Source: Litomosoides sigmodontis (lineage: Eukaryota > Nematoda > Chromadorea > Rhabditida > Onchocercidae). From it: a DNA stretch of 64,000 nt. The notes below the pieces were generated by a model, which was not told the origin of the DNA, ran no database searches, and saw nothing but the letters and a program-made list of their open reading frames with translations. The position numbers and the translations under genes were made by a program. Location: the NCBI GenBank assembly GCA_963070105.1, contig OY718807.1, forward strand, positions 8,928,483 to 8,992,482. The letters are read 5' to 3'. Every line of letters starts with the position of its first letter. Position 1 is the stretch's first letter. Positions 1-22,890 of the stretch are shown in pieces.

Positions 1-2917
<2,917 letters not shown>

Positions 2918-2923
2918 TTTATT
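2918..2923 (-). promoter_or_regulatory. Candidate poly(A) signal AATAAA of the cyclase gene
   Basis: AATAAA read on the minus strand, about 40 nt downstream of the cyclase stop codon at 2963-2965. Position and sequence fit a cleavage/polyadenylation signal. No transcript evidence is available here. Confidence 0.5.
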
Positions 2924-2962
2924 TCACAAAAAAAAATAAGAAAAATGAGAACAAAATGGTTC

Positions 2963-5900
2963 TCATCCAATCTGACGAGTGTCATTAGAAATTGTTGAGC
3001 GACTCGTTGCTAGCAGCTCTTCACGATCATCCAACCAGTAAGTGAGCAATGTACCAATTCCCTGTAACAATTTCCAGGAGCTATAATTTTCAATAATTTC
3101 TCACTGAGACAAACATTCCTGATTTTCAAATGACTAATTTTGATAAATATTTAAAAGTAGAAATTTTACCATTAATGATGATACCATTTACGAAATAATA
3201 TTAAATTAAACATTTTCTTTTTCTATCTTACAACAAATATATTTATTTCAAAATTTTGTATGCCAAAAAACAAAAAAAAAACACAATCAAAAGAAAATTA
3301 TTTTCTTTGAACGAAGATGGCGAACGGGAAAAAATGACACAAACGAACAGATCGATTGAAATTAAAGTGAAAAAAAAAAAGAGGCGAAAAACAAACATCA
3401 ATTCGAACTCCTCCTCGCGGTGAGCATTTAAATTCCGGAAATCGTGCAGTTAGTAGCTGATAGCTTTTCAGAGTGATTTGAATTTTATCCGGCAAACCAC
3501 TATTTTCCATTTTTGATGCCAATGTTACCTTAAAAAAAAAACCTTCAAACACAGTAATTTCAAATACAGTCTTACAAAAGAGTGAAAGTGAAAATTGCTG
3601 TGTGAGAGAGAAGGGAGAGGAGGTAGGAAAAAAAAACTCAAAAATTATCATAATTACGATAATGGATGATAGATTGATCCATTACAACGAGTAATAGCTA
3701 TCATAAAGTTAAAAAGGTAAATAATTTTATTCAAATTCGTTAAAATAGATGAATGCCTCATAGCTATTTCCAATTAATCAAATTGAATTTGTACGAGTGA
3801 AAAATTTTCCCGTCCATTGCAACTTTCTCATTTCACTCTTTTTTAAATTTCAAATAAAATCAAAAAAAAAAAGAAAAAGAAAACAAACAAACCGTTTGGC
3901 CAAAAACACAGTATCTCGGTGCGCTCAAACCAACAACACCAGCAAACACAGGACCTGTATTGAAGCCCCAACGACAATGCAACTTTTCCCCTGGCCTATG
4001 TGGTATTTCATATTCGGATAGAAACTAAAAATTTATTTCAAAAAATTAAAGAAAATACAAACAAAGAAATACTTTACTAAAAAGAGGATTTTTTTTTTTG
4101 CATTAATTAATTGAAATTTATTTTATGTTGACATTTTCTCGTTAACGTTATTGCTTAAATTATTCATTTACTTAAAGTATTTTTGCATTAGCTAAATTAC
4201 CTTACTTACTTACTCTTACAAAGAAAAAAAAACTTCGACTCTTAACTTAAGCAAGCACTTACATCACGCATCATAATTGCCACCGTTGCAATATCACGAA
4301 CATGATTATGATGGCTGGCAACTGGTACACCAGATGTTACCATGTACGCATCGCCAATTGTCTCAACCTTTGTGAACAAAGGGAAGAAAAGTGAGGTAGT
4401 GTTTATGAGTTAAATTACTGATTAATATCTTAAGTTAAAAGAGTGAAAATTTTGCATTTTGCTTTCTAATGCATTTATTTTAAATAATTAATGATGATCA
4501 CTTTTCTTACAAAAAAATATATATTAGGCATTAATTAATTAATTAATTAATAAAAATACCTTGTAGCACTGATGTTCGGAGATTATTATATCAAATTTTT
4601 TAAAAATACCACTTAGGAGTGCAACCACCTCCATTGGTAAGCTATCACTGCAAAGCGATGTGAAACCAACAATATCCGAATACATCACTGTTGCTGACTT
4701 GTAATTTTTTGGATGAACTTGACGACCCATTTTCAGCTCATCTGCTACTGACCTATAACATCACAACCTATTTCTGCTAGCACTGAAACCTTTCAAACCT
4801 CTGCCCGCCGAAATTTTTCATTGAAAGAAAAACAGTTAAGGCGAATTGGGTAGAAATTGAGTTTGAAATGATTTCAGTTTGTACAATGCTTTCACACACC
4901 CAAAAAAGTTTATGCTCTCTCTGACAGCCTGCTAACTTAGTTTGTAAAATTGGTGAGGGAAAAAGTTTCGAATTAATATCTCACTTAGGTAGCAGTTCAA
5001 GAAGCAAACGTTCAGCGTGCCTCTGCGCTTCTTCCAACTGTTTTGTTCGTTCCTTCACAAGCTTCTCCAAATTGTTCGTGTACTGTAGACATTAAATTCG
5101 TTAAAATTTTCTCCTTCCTATTTGAAAATTTCATTTTCTGTTTTCAATTAAACATTTATGACCTTTCTAGATAGAAACTGATAGATTGTGCAGCAAAAGA
5201 TCACACTATCTTCAACGTGTAAATACTGTTTAAATGTCTTCCTTATCACTAACAGTTGAACTAGATCTACTATGCTTACGATTGCTTAGCTCAAAAATAT
5301 TACAAATTAATGCATGCTTAATTATCGCCACAAATTTTTATTCAAACCAAAGAAAAAAAAAATTCTTTAAAAGAAATCATACCTCCTCAAGATTGTTAAT
5401 CATCTGATCGACCAAACTACCTGATCTGAAACATTTTGCTGAGACTTGTTTGCTACCACTTATCACTAAGACAATAATTACTCTCATCGCTCTCATCGCA
5501 ACAATAGCGTTTCCTAAGTAGCTTAATTGGATCGAGTAGAATTAGCCAAAAAAAAAAAAAATTTAACTCACATTTTCAATGTAGCATCTGTAATTTTTCG
5601 TGCTAGTGATGCATCAGGACGCTGATCGATCATTTTCGACCAGCATTTATGCATCAATTCCAGTAGATCCGGATGTATTTCGATATTTTTTGGTATAGAT
5701 GGATAAGGTGGTAGCAGTGCTTCAATTGACTCACAAAAAATATGCACACCATCAATTCTTGCTCGTTCAATATCTCAAATTTATAAATTAAATTTATCCA
5801 TCCAAAATTCAAAGCACATTCTATTCTGCTTTTCTTAGGTTTAAATAATTTGCTCCTATTTCCTCTCATACCTCTCATGTCACTTAACTATTCATCCCAT

Positions 5901-8900
5901 AATTTGAGAAAAAAAAAAGCTTAGAGAAAAAAAAAGCTTAGACAAATTAATTTAAATTATTTACACAATCATAAACACACACACCGTTATCAACGAATCT
6001 ACTCGATTTCCTACGAAAGACAATTTCATACAGTATTATTCCAAATGCGTAAATATCAGCTGCTTGCGCTTGCTTTATGCTAATCTTCGCCGTACCTCTG
6101 CTTACATTTTTAAGTAGGGAACGCATTTCCGGCGAATAGTAATGCAAATCTAAATTTACAATTTGTAATAAAAGTTTTCCAAACATTTAGGCTAATTTTC
6201 AATGGTAGTATGAAAGCTTACGGTTCACGGCAAATTACAGTAATTCCACCTAAATTACAGTAATATTATTCTTTCTTTTCACACGTTAATACACAAATCC
6301 CTCGAAATTTCCCCACATTCTAATGCGTTTTCTAATAAGTTTGCAACTTCATTGAAAGAAAAAAGACATAAAATTAGCAGAAGACCAAAATTTTCAGCAT
6401 ATTTATAAAAAAAAATTTAACTTATAAAATGATCAAAATAAAACTCATTTCACATTGATTGTAAAAATTCCAATTTTTCGTTAAATTCAATTTTTAATAG
6501 TTTAATTAATTTCGGCAAACCTGAATTAGAAATTAACCACATCCTATTTTTGGTAGCCACAGAACCTTTTACAACCCATTTATGCAGCAATTTTGATAAA
6601 CCAAATCCAGAAAGTTTCAGGATCCAACGGCTATCAATGAGGCATTGTGATGGAGTCAATGAGCCATGATAAGCAATCGTTGAGCCATGCAAAAATTCCA
6701 GGCCCTAAAATTCAACAATAATTTCACATATTTATAGTGTAAGAGAAGCTAATTTTTAGAAAATCTGATTAAAGCTTGGATATTTTGCAAAATGCTTCGT
6801 AAAATTTTAGAATTACATTTCAAGATTGTATGCTATAATTAATTCATACGTTAAATTCAATAAAGCACAATTTTGCAAGAGAAAACACACTCGAATAATG
6901 TCACGAACAAAAGCTCGCTTAAAAATTTCTTGAAATTCTTGACCATTTCCATTGCTTAGCTTATCTGTTCGCAAGGTAGCATTGTTGAAAAACATCAAAT
7001 CAGCTAATGTTCCACGAGAGCAATGATTCCAAATTGCATAGAAGTCAGTTCGCTTGTCAAAACATATTCCAACAAATTGGTTGACATTGTCGTGTACTAT
7101 TTGCTTCATCTACAATAAGCAAATAATTATAATACGTTACAGTAATATATTGCTGTAGTATGTTACAGTAATCGGCATTGGTACTTTTTTTCCTACTGTT
7201 GGATTTTAATATCAATAATACTAATAGTAAAACTGCATTTGTAGAAACAACAATTTGTTCGGTGCTATGCAGTAACAATATATTTTTTTTTTTAATTTGG
7301 ATCACCTGATTGAGAAATACCACATCAGAATTATCAAAAAGTAGCCTGGTTTTGAGCGCATACGGTTCCGCAATCACCGCCCCAAATTCAGTTAATGCAA
7401 ATTGTCGCGAGCGAAATAAATCTTTCAATTTCATCGTTGACTCCATCTGCCAACAATGAATTTTGCAACACATATCATATAAAATTGTATTAAATAAAAT
7501 TTGTTATGCATTAGCTATCAAATCGATTCTCACTCCTTATTTAAAGTGCTAAATTTAATATCTCGTTTATTCGATCAATTATTTTAAAAAGTTTGAAACA
7601 GACCTCATTGTAATACTAGTAATGAAGATTATGCTAATGAAAATAATCTTGCTAGTGACAATAAATAAATAATTAAATAGACAATCGGAGTGACAGTAAT
7701 AAATGATTGCTTAATCAATTGTAATAGCAAATAAGAACAATTAAAATTTACCAGTGATGCATCAATTTTAACAAATTCGAGAAGCTGATAGGAGATCGAC
7801 CATGGCATTTGTGATGAATCATCGCTTTTCCTAACAGAACATTGAAATGTATTCTTTTTTTTGAAAGTAAATCACAACTTAATGTATGCTTTTGGATTGA
7901 TTACAATTGATAATTTTAATGAAAAGCTTTAAAATAGTGCTAAAATCTTTAATTAACAGATTCAAAAATGAAAGTAAAATTAACAATGCTTACGATTTTC
8001 GATAAGTGAAAATAGCACTAAGTACTAAAATAAGTGCCAGTATAACGAGTGAAACTTCCAGTATTCTCCTAAAATATCAATTATCATGCGATGAGATAAT
8101 TTCCATCATTTAGTCTCTCTTATCAAATTAGCGTTCGGCTTATTCAACCATCGTTGAAGCATTGTAATTAATTGAAATACTTCAATTAGTATTGTTTACA
8201 ACCCTGCATAGTCGCATAGTTCGCCTTGGAAACCACAAGCAGGCATATCCACGGGAACATTCCTTGTTATTGTTGTATTATAATTGATTATTCTACCAGT
8301 CTGAAGTGATCAAAACTACTAGCTCATCGCTGGAACGAATTTAGACAGAATTGATCAGTGTGTGATAAGCTATCATTTCACACTTAGTGATAACGTTTGT
8401 CAATTCAGTGAGTGCGGTAATTTCGTCCGATTGCAAAACGAAGTAGGATTTTTAGGTTTGAATAAATTTTCAACAAAAAAGTTTCCACGTTTTTTTTTTC
8501 ATTTTTAAACTTTTCAACAAGAAGAGATGTCTTACGCTGAATAACTTATCACTCTGAACGAGGAAATTTGCTGACTGAAATTTCAATTTTTCTAATTTGC
8601 GAAATGAAACGATGGAAATTTTATGATTAAAAATGCTAAAACAGTTATGTTCACGTGTTCACCAATGCTATGCAACGTTCATTTGCTCCTTCCCTTCCTT
8701 TCAGGTCACATTTATCGGTAAGGAATAATTGAGCAATGCCAACTGGTTCTTCTTGAAATACTTCAACATATTTAGCTTGAAATGGAGTCAGTCGTATTGT
8801 GTACTGATTTAACCATATTGGGCCAAATGGTCCTGCAATGATTGCGTCTAAAATTTTTCGAAAACAATCCTATCATATCAACTTTTAGCTTTTTTTTTCT

Positions 8901-9972
8901 ATCCCTTTGATGATATTAAAAAAAAAAAAAACAATAAAAAAATTAAGCATTTGCACACTTACAGTACGAAATGAGTAAGAAGTAAGAAAAGTAAATGCGA
9001 CCAATTTTTGCATTTTCAATTTCAGTTAAATCAATTTTTAGTTAAATTCAAACTATCAACAAACCTTTGAAATGACTGCTTTTAAGCGTGTCAACCAATG
9101 ATCCTAACCGTTTAAGTTCGCTAAAATTTTTTGATGCTTGATAAGTGTTGCGAAGCAACGTGGAATATAACCATCCTGATTCATACAGTTGGGTGTACAG
9201 GATAACTGTTAACTAAAAATTGCAAAAAATTTTTCAAATATTTGATAAGGAATGATAGATGCATGAAGAAATGACATCGATAAAAGTGTTTATTTTCTTT
9301 TCTTTTGTCGTCCGAAAATCATTGTAATATTTAGTTACAAAAAAAAAAGCACAAATTTCTCCTCAGTTTAAACTTTCAATTTTTCAAAAAAATATGAGTG
9401 AAAAATCTTCCAAAGAGGAATTTACATCATTGGTATCGGCTGGAATGTTGCGTTTTATCACTGATAAATTGTGTGATGAATAATAGTTGTTGACAAGCTA
9501 AAATAAACAATAGAAGTAAGAAATAAATTAATTTAATTAAAACTTCATTGGTGGAAGATTTCATTGAGAAGTTAAGCTTAATTGGCTTAATTGACCGTTA
9601 GTAACTTCTGCTCAAAGCAATTTAAGCGTACAACACAATTTGTGCGAAATTTACACTTCAAATGCTTTTAAATGCTGTTATTGCAAAAAAAAAGCACGAA
9701 AACTTGCAATAATCGTTTCATCAAAATAGAATTTCATTGTTTCATTTATGCTATTGTTGGGCAAGATCCATGGTGGCCTGGAGTCGGCAAGATCAAAAAA
9801 ATCCAACAGTACAGTGACGTAACGTGTTGGATCAAGACTGAGCTGTTTTACAGCTACCAAAAAATCAATGTAATCATGAAGGTAATAGCCGAATATTGGA
9901 AGCCAAACTGAAATACATTCAAAATTCAACATTTCACGATAACGCGAACCATTGAAATCATTCATTCGCAAC

Positions 9973-10007
<35 letters not shown>

Positions 10008-11763
10008 GCAAAACAATTGACCGATAAAACAATCTACTCAAACAAAAGTGTAAAAAATTTTGGGAAAAAAAAGAACTTCTGGAAGTGCTCTTAATTTCCA
10101 CTAACACGTCGACCAGTGGTCGAGTTGCATCGGACGTGTTTACGTGAATATCGCTCAGTAGAGAAATGCCATTTAATTTGAACACCGTTCGGATATTTTC
10201 AATTTTTAATTTGGTAGTGTATTCATCGTCAAATGCTATCACTGACCAAATTAATACAACCTATTAGTTGATGACAATTATAATAGTTGTGATACGAAGT
10301 GATAGAAGCAGAAAGTACTAATTAAACGAACAAAAAATAGAAAGTAAGTAATTCAATAAAAAAATAAATTGTGAAAAAAAATGAATTATTAGATGAAATG
10401 TGAAATTGTCCTACCTTATTCCAACTCATTATTTTAAAAAATGCAGCCAAATTAAATGCAGCATTCAGTGCCGATATCGTTGATATCTGTAAAATGTATT
10501 ACTTCACTTTTCCTCTTTTTTGAATTTAAATGAAGAGAATATGTTGAGCATGCGAGAAATGGCATTACTTTCATCTAATAACTAAAAACTTACAGGAAAT
10601 TTCAATTGCATCTTTTCTCACTTTAAATTAAATTCATACAGAATTAATTAATAACGAGACCTGTACAACAGAGCTATGATGACTGTCGAAATGTTCACTT
10701 CCAAAATTGAATTGCAAAATATTCCACTCCCTGGTCAAGCGTCCAACAATATTCCAGTCTAAAAACACAACTAATATCTAATTAAAAATTACTGTTAAAT
10801 CACAGTAAGAAAAAACGGCAAGCAATAATTATTGTGAAAATAAATTTTAAAACATGAAATATACATAAAATTAGTGATAATTTGAAATTTTTTTTTCAAA
10901 TTGAAATAATTTCAAAAATTACCATAGACAGAAGAAACACTCACTCACATTTTTGCTGCAAATTTCAATAGCAAAAAAAATTTTTAATGCCGAATGATAA
11001 CTGATAAAAATTACAAAATTAATTATTATTGATTATACAAAATTAAGTAAAATAATCCAAACTAAATTGCAACTTCGACTAAATTATGCAAATTTTAGTA
11101 AATTAGTAAAGAATTGAATAAAATATAACACTAAATTCGAGTCACCACTATCACATGCTGGTCCAAAAAGCATCTGAATATCGTTCCTGTAGTACATGTC
11201 AGCGATGATAGCTGCATCATTGCCTCTGTACTTACGCTCGAAACAGCCCACCAGTGGTAGTGGTAGCAATCTGAATTTGCAAAAAATTTCAAAAAACTAA
11301 TCACTTTATCATTTCATCCCACCCCTCTACCTTGCCAAGAAAAAAGAAAACTTTCTTAATAGTACAAAACCCTTTTTTTTTCTTTTTTTTAAATTCATTT
11401 TTAAAATTCCATCTAAAATTGTTGAATAATTTTTTGTGAAATATAAGTGTTTTTCTCTTTCATCCGTGGAAAATATGCGTGGAATACCTAAATTGATAAT
11501 CATTGTGTAACAACGATTGCGCATCAATTGCATCATCTAAGCCAGCTTGTAGAAACTTTGGTGCCTTAGGAATTGTTGTATTTGCATAAATTAAAGCAAT
11601 GTTAATTACAGGTGATGATAATGATAAGGCATTCTTAATGAGCGGTACCAACAGAGGTAGCAAACATAGCAGCGTATGAATGCGATGTAGTAGCAGCAAA
11701 CGATCAATTATTTGTTGAAATATGTGAGGCCAAAATTTTGCACAATTATTTCCAGCCGTTACG
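2963..11763 (-). CDS. Receptor-type guanylyl cyclase (multi-exon, start unresolved)
   Basis: Single-pass receptor of the nematode GCY family, about 1,075 aa as modelled; catalytically intact members make cGMP. Exons in transcript order: 11488-11763, 11146-11270, 10661-10758, 10415-10486, about 10077-10260, about 9690-9980, 9065-9212, about 8710-8847, 8203-8300, 7994-8068, 7752-7830, 7306-7446, 6891-7109, 6521-6704, 5985-6149, 5572-5773, 5383-5425, 4985-5082, 4560-4752, 4263-4367, 3893-4024, 3397-3528, 2963-3061. In order: signal-like hydrophobic stretch, ANF-receptor-like ectodomain ending in [10 protein letters not shown], one membrane span (exon 7994-8068), degenerate kinase-homology domain (HGSLTPSQ for HRD, SGFG for DFG), coiled linker, cyclase domain. 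[10 protein letters not shown] and VETIGDAYM keep both metal aspartates and the guanine-reading Glu; PRYCVFG keeps the Cys. DTVNTASRM has become QTVTLASKM and the KGKG loop DGIG, so activity is doubtful. The first exon has no in-frame ATG, so an upstream exon is missing. Ortholog identity within the large GCY family was not resolved. Confidence 0.9.
7994..8068 (-). other. Cyclase transmembrane exon
   Basis: A 75-base exon that encodes almost only the membrane span. It carries a run of about 19 hydrophobic residues ([19 protein letters not shown]) followed by TYRKS as a positively charged stop-transfer. Phase fits on both sides: the previous exon gives GG and the next gives G. It separates the extracellular Cys pair of PACGF...C from the kinase-homology domain. 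Confidence 0.9.
9975..10004. repeat. (CT)15 / (AG)15 microsatellite at an exon edge
   Basis: Fifteen dinucleotide units directly abut coding sequence ([11 protein letters not shown] on the minus strand) of the cyclase ectodomain. Every AG in it is a potential splice acceptor. The best-looking acceptor, GTCAG, lies just outside at 10003-10007 on the minus strand. The repeat is therefore either intron end or encodes alternating Arg-Glu. Confidence 0.9.
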
Positions 11764-13825
11764 CTAAAAAATGGAAAAAAAAAACTACAATTAGTTTCAT
11801 TTAAAAATTTTCAAATTTATTTCAATTCAATGAAATACGAGAATAAGATGAAGTGAAATTTAAGGTAATGTGCTACGAAGTAATGTTCTGTTGCTGCAAA
11901 CTGACTACCACCGTCATCCACTGAAGTATTTATCTAGCATCTTAATAAATGCAGTAGTAATATACTACTACAACTACTTACTACTACTACTACTACTACT
12001 ACTACTTACTACTTACTACTACTACTACTACTACTAGTACTAGTAGTAGTAGTAGTAGTGTTACTCTTACTAGTGCTTAGTGTGGTAAAAGTTGGAGATG
12101 AGGTAAAAAGTAATAATACAGGTAGCAAGAGGGAAGTGATGACACAGCGTGGTAAACAATCACCAATTTGATGAGCAAGCTGTCAAAGGTTTGCAATTTT
12201 GGTTGCCATAGCATCGTTCGCTTTTTTTTTTCCACCCTTTCACTCCTCATCATTCATCACTAATTTTTCCATTCATTACATTTGCATGCTATTTATCATC
12301 ATCATTTTCATCCTTGTTTCTTCATCGCACATATCATTTAAGTCATTTGCGAAGAGACTTTAATTTAATGAAAAAAAAAAAGATTTTTTTTCCGCTTCAT
12401 CTACTCTAACTTTTGCACCTTTTTTTTTTCTAAATTGCAATATTCGTGCAATTAATTTAAAATGTGGGAAAAATGTTATGGAAGTGATAAATCGATTGAG
12501 CCGTAAGGATGAAATAAATTTTAAATAATCAAAAAATATAGATGAGTAAAATTTAATTTTTGCAATATGAATGATTCCCTCCTTCTAGTAGTAGTAATGA
12601 AGTGATGAATGAGAAATATATATATAATTGCTAAATGTTGAGTATATGAAATCGGAAACAGTGGAGTTTTTATTTCATCTAATATAAGGACGAAATTTCA
12701 TAATTTTCACAAAAATTGAATAAAAAAAACATTCTATGCATTTAAAAATTTTTAAACATTGGTGACATCTACTTATGAGTACTAATGAATGTAAACTGAA
12801 GGTTATTTGGAAACAAAACAATAGCTAAGCAATTTAATTTGTAGATGTGTAAATGAAGCATAGCGGGATGTTTGAAGGAAGTTAAGGAAAACATCGTTAA
12901 TGCATTATTAATTGCCAACTGCGTTATTTGAAATGATAACAAATTTATTAAATTTGAATAATTTTAATTATCATCAACATTAACAACAAACTTATATACA
13001 ACAATTTCAAATGATATAACATGAAAATAAATAGTAACGAATGTAAAGCAATGAATGGTAAATAAAGGGTATCTACTTGATCGTATCAACAATGTGTCCA
13101 TTCGTTATGCATAAAATATCGTGCTAATAGCGATGATCTTCAGATAAGACTGAATATTGGAGAAAAAGATTTAAACAGGGTAATTAGCAGCAAAAAATAC
13201 TACAGAGAGAAGAGATAGCAATGAAATGCTATAGAAAAGTTGGAAAAGTTGACTTTTTTCATCAAACAGCTAAAGCATTATTATTTTCGCGTTTTTTCGA
13301 GTATCACTTTAGGATTCGTTTATTAAGTAAATAAACAGTGGACTATTTTAATTAAATTAAAACAATCCAGAGTATGCTAGCTATGAAATCAATGAATCTG
13401 CTTGAAAGCATTTACGCAGCAGTTTCTATGCCCAAAAAAAGTAGCTGAATTTTACGATGCTACGTGAAATGATGTTCAGCATTAAACAACAATCTCGGAA
13501 AAGGAACAAAAACCATATAAAGATTGGAATATGAGGAACAGGTTGAGCGATTGACTACGAATCAGTCATTGTTGAAAATGTGGCAGGTTTGTGCCTACTA
13601 AACGGCTAATCAAAACACAATAACATCACAAAACAGATCTTCAGATCCTATACTGTATGGTAATTCAACAACAAATTTGCTAAAAGAAATCTTAAAATAA
13701 ATGAATCAAAATTACAAACTAAAGTACTGGTAAACATCAAAATAGTATTTTAAATTTCTGAAACACAATATACTGCCACGATAAGTCCTACTAAAGAAAT
13801 TTTATGCAAGCAAAAGAATAACAAT
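11764..13825. other. Intergenic spacer between cyclase and PAK
   Basis: Both neighbours are on the minus strand, so this holds the 5' flank of the cyclase and the 3' flank of the kinase gene. The missing first exon of the cyclase should lie here, but I could not pick it out. The notable structure is the triplet palindrome near 12018-12059. The rest is AT-rich and unremarkable. Confidence 0.6.
11964..12061. repeat. (ACT)n/(AGT)n inverted triplet repeat
   Basis: ACT repeats run into AGT repeats around a CTAGTACTAG centre at 12038/12039. Positions 12018-12059 form a perfect 42-base palindrome with 21-base arms. Further imperfect ACT units extend to the left. Confidence 0.95.
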
Positions 13826-21041
<7,216 letters not shown>

Positions 21042-22444
21042 TATTTGCAAATTGATGCTAACAAAAGGAACACGTGTACGATCAGTAGTAGTACACTCAC
21101 GTGTTGGCTTCAGTGGTGGTAGAGCTTGCGGAAAATTGAAAGCAAATCACAGTATGCGTAAATAATACAACAGTTCAGGAAACATTGCCCGTGAAATTCG
21201 CAAATAAGATGAATGACATGAGGTTGTCTCACAGGTAAAGAAGAAAGAAGAACGTCCAAGCTGCAATTAATAACAGTAAAAGGAAGGAAATTTTCAAAAA
21301 AATTAACACTATTTTTCGGTTTTTATAATCTGAAATTGTGATAATACAGATGATATAATAACGATAACGTGTAACAAATCAAAGTTGAATGCAATGACCG
21401 TATGAGCGGTGCTTACAAAGCACTTTACCCTACACAATCCCCTTCATTAATTCATTACTAATTGTGAAACTCTCAAAAAGGTTCACTGAGTGCTACAACA
21501 GGCTTAGATGACAACTCGCCAACACTTTACATTTCAACCACAAAAGAGAAGTTGTAATTTTGCAACAACAATGAATGAATGAACTCGATCACATTGAGCA
21601 TTTTTTCACAAAAAATTTTAAACAAAAAGTGAAAAAAATAGTGAAATATAATGCTTATTTCTTTACCAATATTCAATCACTCATGTGGATAAGTTGAAAT
21701 GTAAATGCGTCAAAAAACAAACAAACAGTCGCATACATTCACACGTGTTACACGTACACGTAAAGACATTAAAATTCTTTCACTTTACAATGAGTTTTCA
21801 GTGGCAGTGCAAACAAGCACTACACCACAGGCATGCATGATGGTGGCATGGCATTCCTTTGTCTACACTTCATTTGTACACCACACACCTACGACATCAT
21901 CGCCTCTGCGCAATTCAGATTACCACTATAATTCATCACTAACAATGGCGCAAACGTGTTGTAACGTAATTTAGTCCGATAAACGGAGAGAAGAGAGAAC
22001 GGCAGGAAGATATTAAACATTCCCTCTTCGATTTGGTAATTACAAATATTACATGTTCGGATGCTAATGCAAAAAATTATGGCAAATTTTTTTTTTTAAA
22101 AAAAAAGAAAGCAAAAAATGTAGTAAATTCATTGTAAAAAAATCCTTAATTAGTTAGATGTAATTTCAGTTATTTTTTTTACAAAACATTTAGTTAAGAG
22201 TGAGAAGATAGCAAGAGAGAGAGAGAGAGAGTGAAAAGAAAGAGTTATGTATTAAATTCAAAAATGTGTAAAACAAAATTCCATTTAATTAAAAATTGAA
22301 AAAATATGGGAAAGTGGCTGACGCATCTAAGCCCTCTTTTATAGTGCCCATATATTCTTGCGCTCACAAAATTTCACCCCTTCTCGCTTCAACAATTCAA
22401 CAATTGTTTGCGTGTATCTGTCCGTGAGTCCGCGCGTCCGTGTA

Positions 22445-22446
<2 letters not shown>

Positions 22447-22500
<54 letters not shown>

Positions 22501-22523
22501 GTGTGTGTGTGTGTGTGTGTGTG
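22447..22523. repeat. (GT)n microsatellite
   Basis: About 38 GT units with one TT interruption near 22499-22500. It lies in the divergent spacer, upstream of PAK. Confidence 0.95.
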
Positions 22524-22865
22524 GGTGTGTGGGTGAGTGTTAAATTAAATGAGTAGAAACTGCGCACAAACTGTTGATTGTAAACGAAAATAATTTTCTA
22601 CTTCCTCTAATATTAGCATAATTGAAGGATCAAAGTAAATTACAATGAAGTAATGTTGCAGTATTTGATGATATGATCAGCAAGCAATAATCTATCTAGC
22701 AAACGAATCCAACTAATTAATGATAAGTATTCAAAAGCTTTATCTCATCCACCTGCTTTATTTTGATGTAAAAGTGTAATTGAACGAAATGATTCATTGT
22801 AAAAATTGTGGTGATAATTTAAGAGTGAAGAATTTGCACATACAATGATAATGAATCTTAGTACT

Positions 22866-22890
22866 GTAGTAGTAGTAGTAGTAGTAGTAG
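22866..22890. repeat. (GTA)n microsatellite
   Basis: Eight GTA units in the divergent spacer. Confidence 0.9.

Noticed and set aside
6219..6246. Possible 28-base micro-exon of the cyclase gene with good splice signals
   Set aside because: Skipping it joins G to AT, giving Asp and the conserved DLHYYSPEM in phase. Including it leaves the next exon out of frame.
10003..10046. Extension of cyclase exon 10077-10260 downstream into [11 protein letters not shown]
   Set aside because: The residues do not resemble the ectodomain and its donor options do not fit phase better. The exact donor remains undecided.
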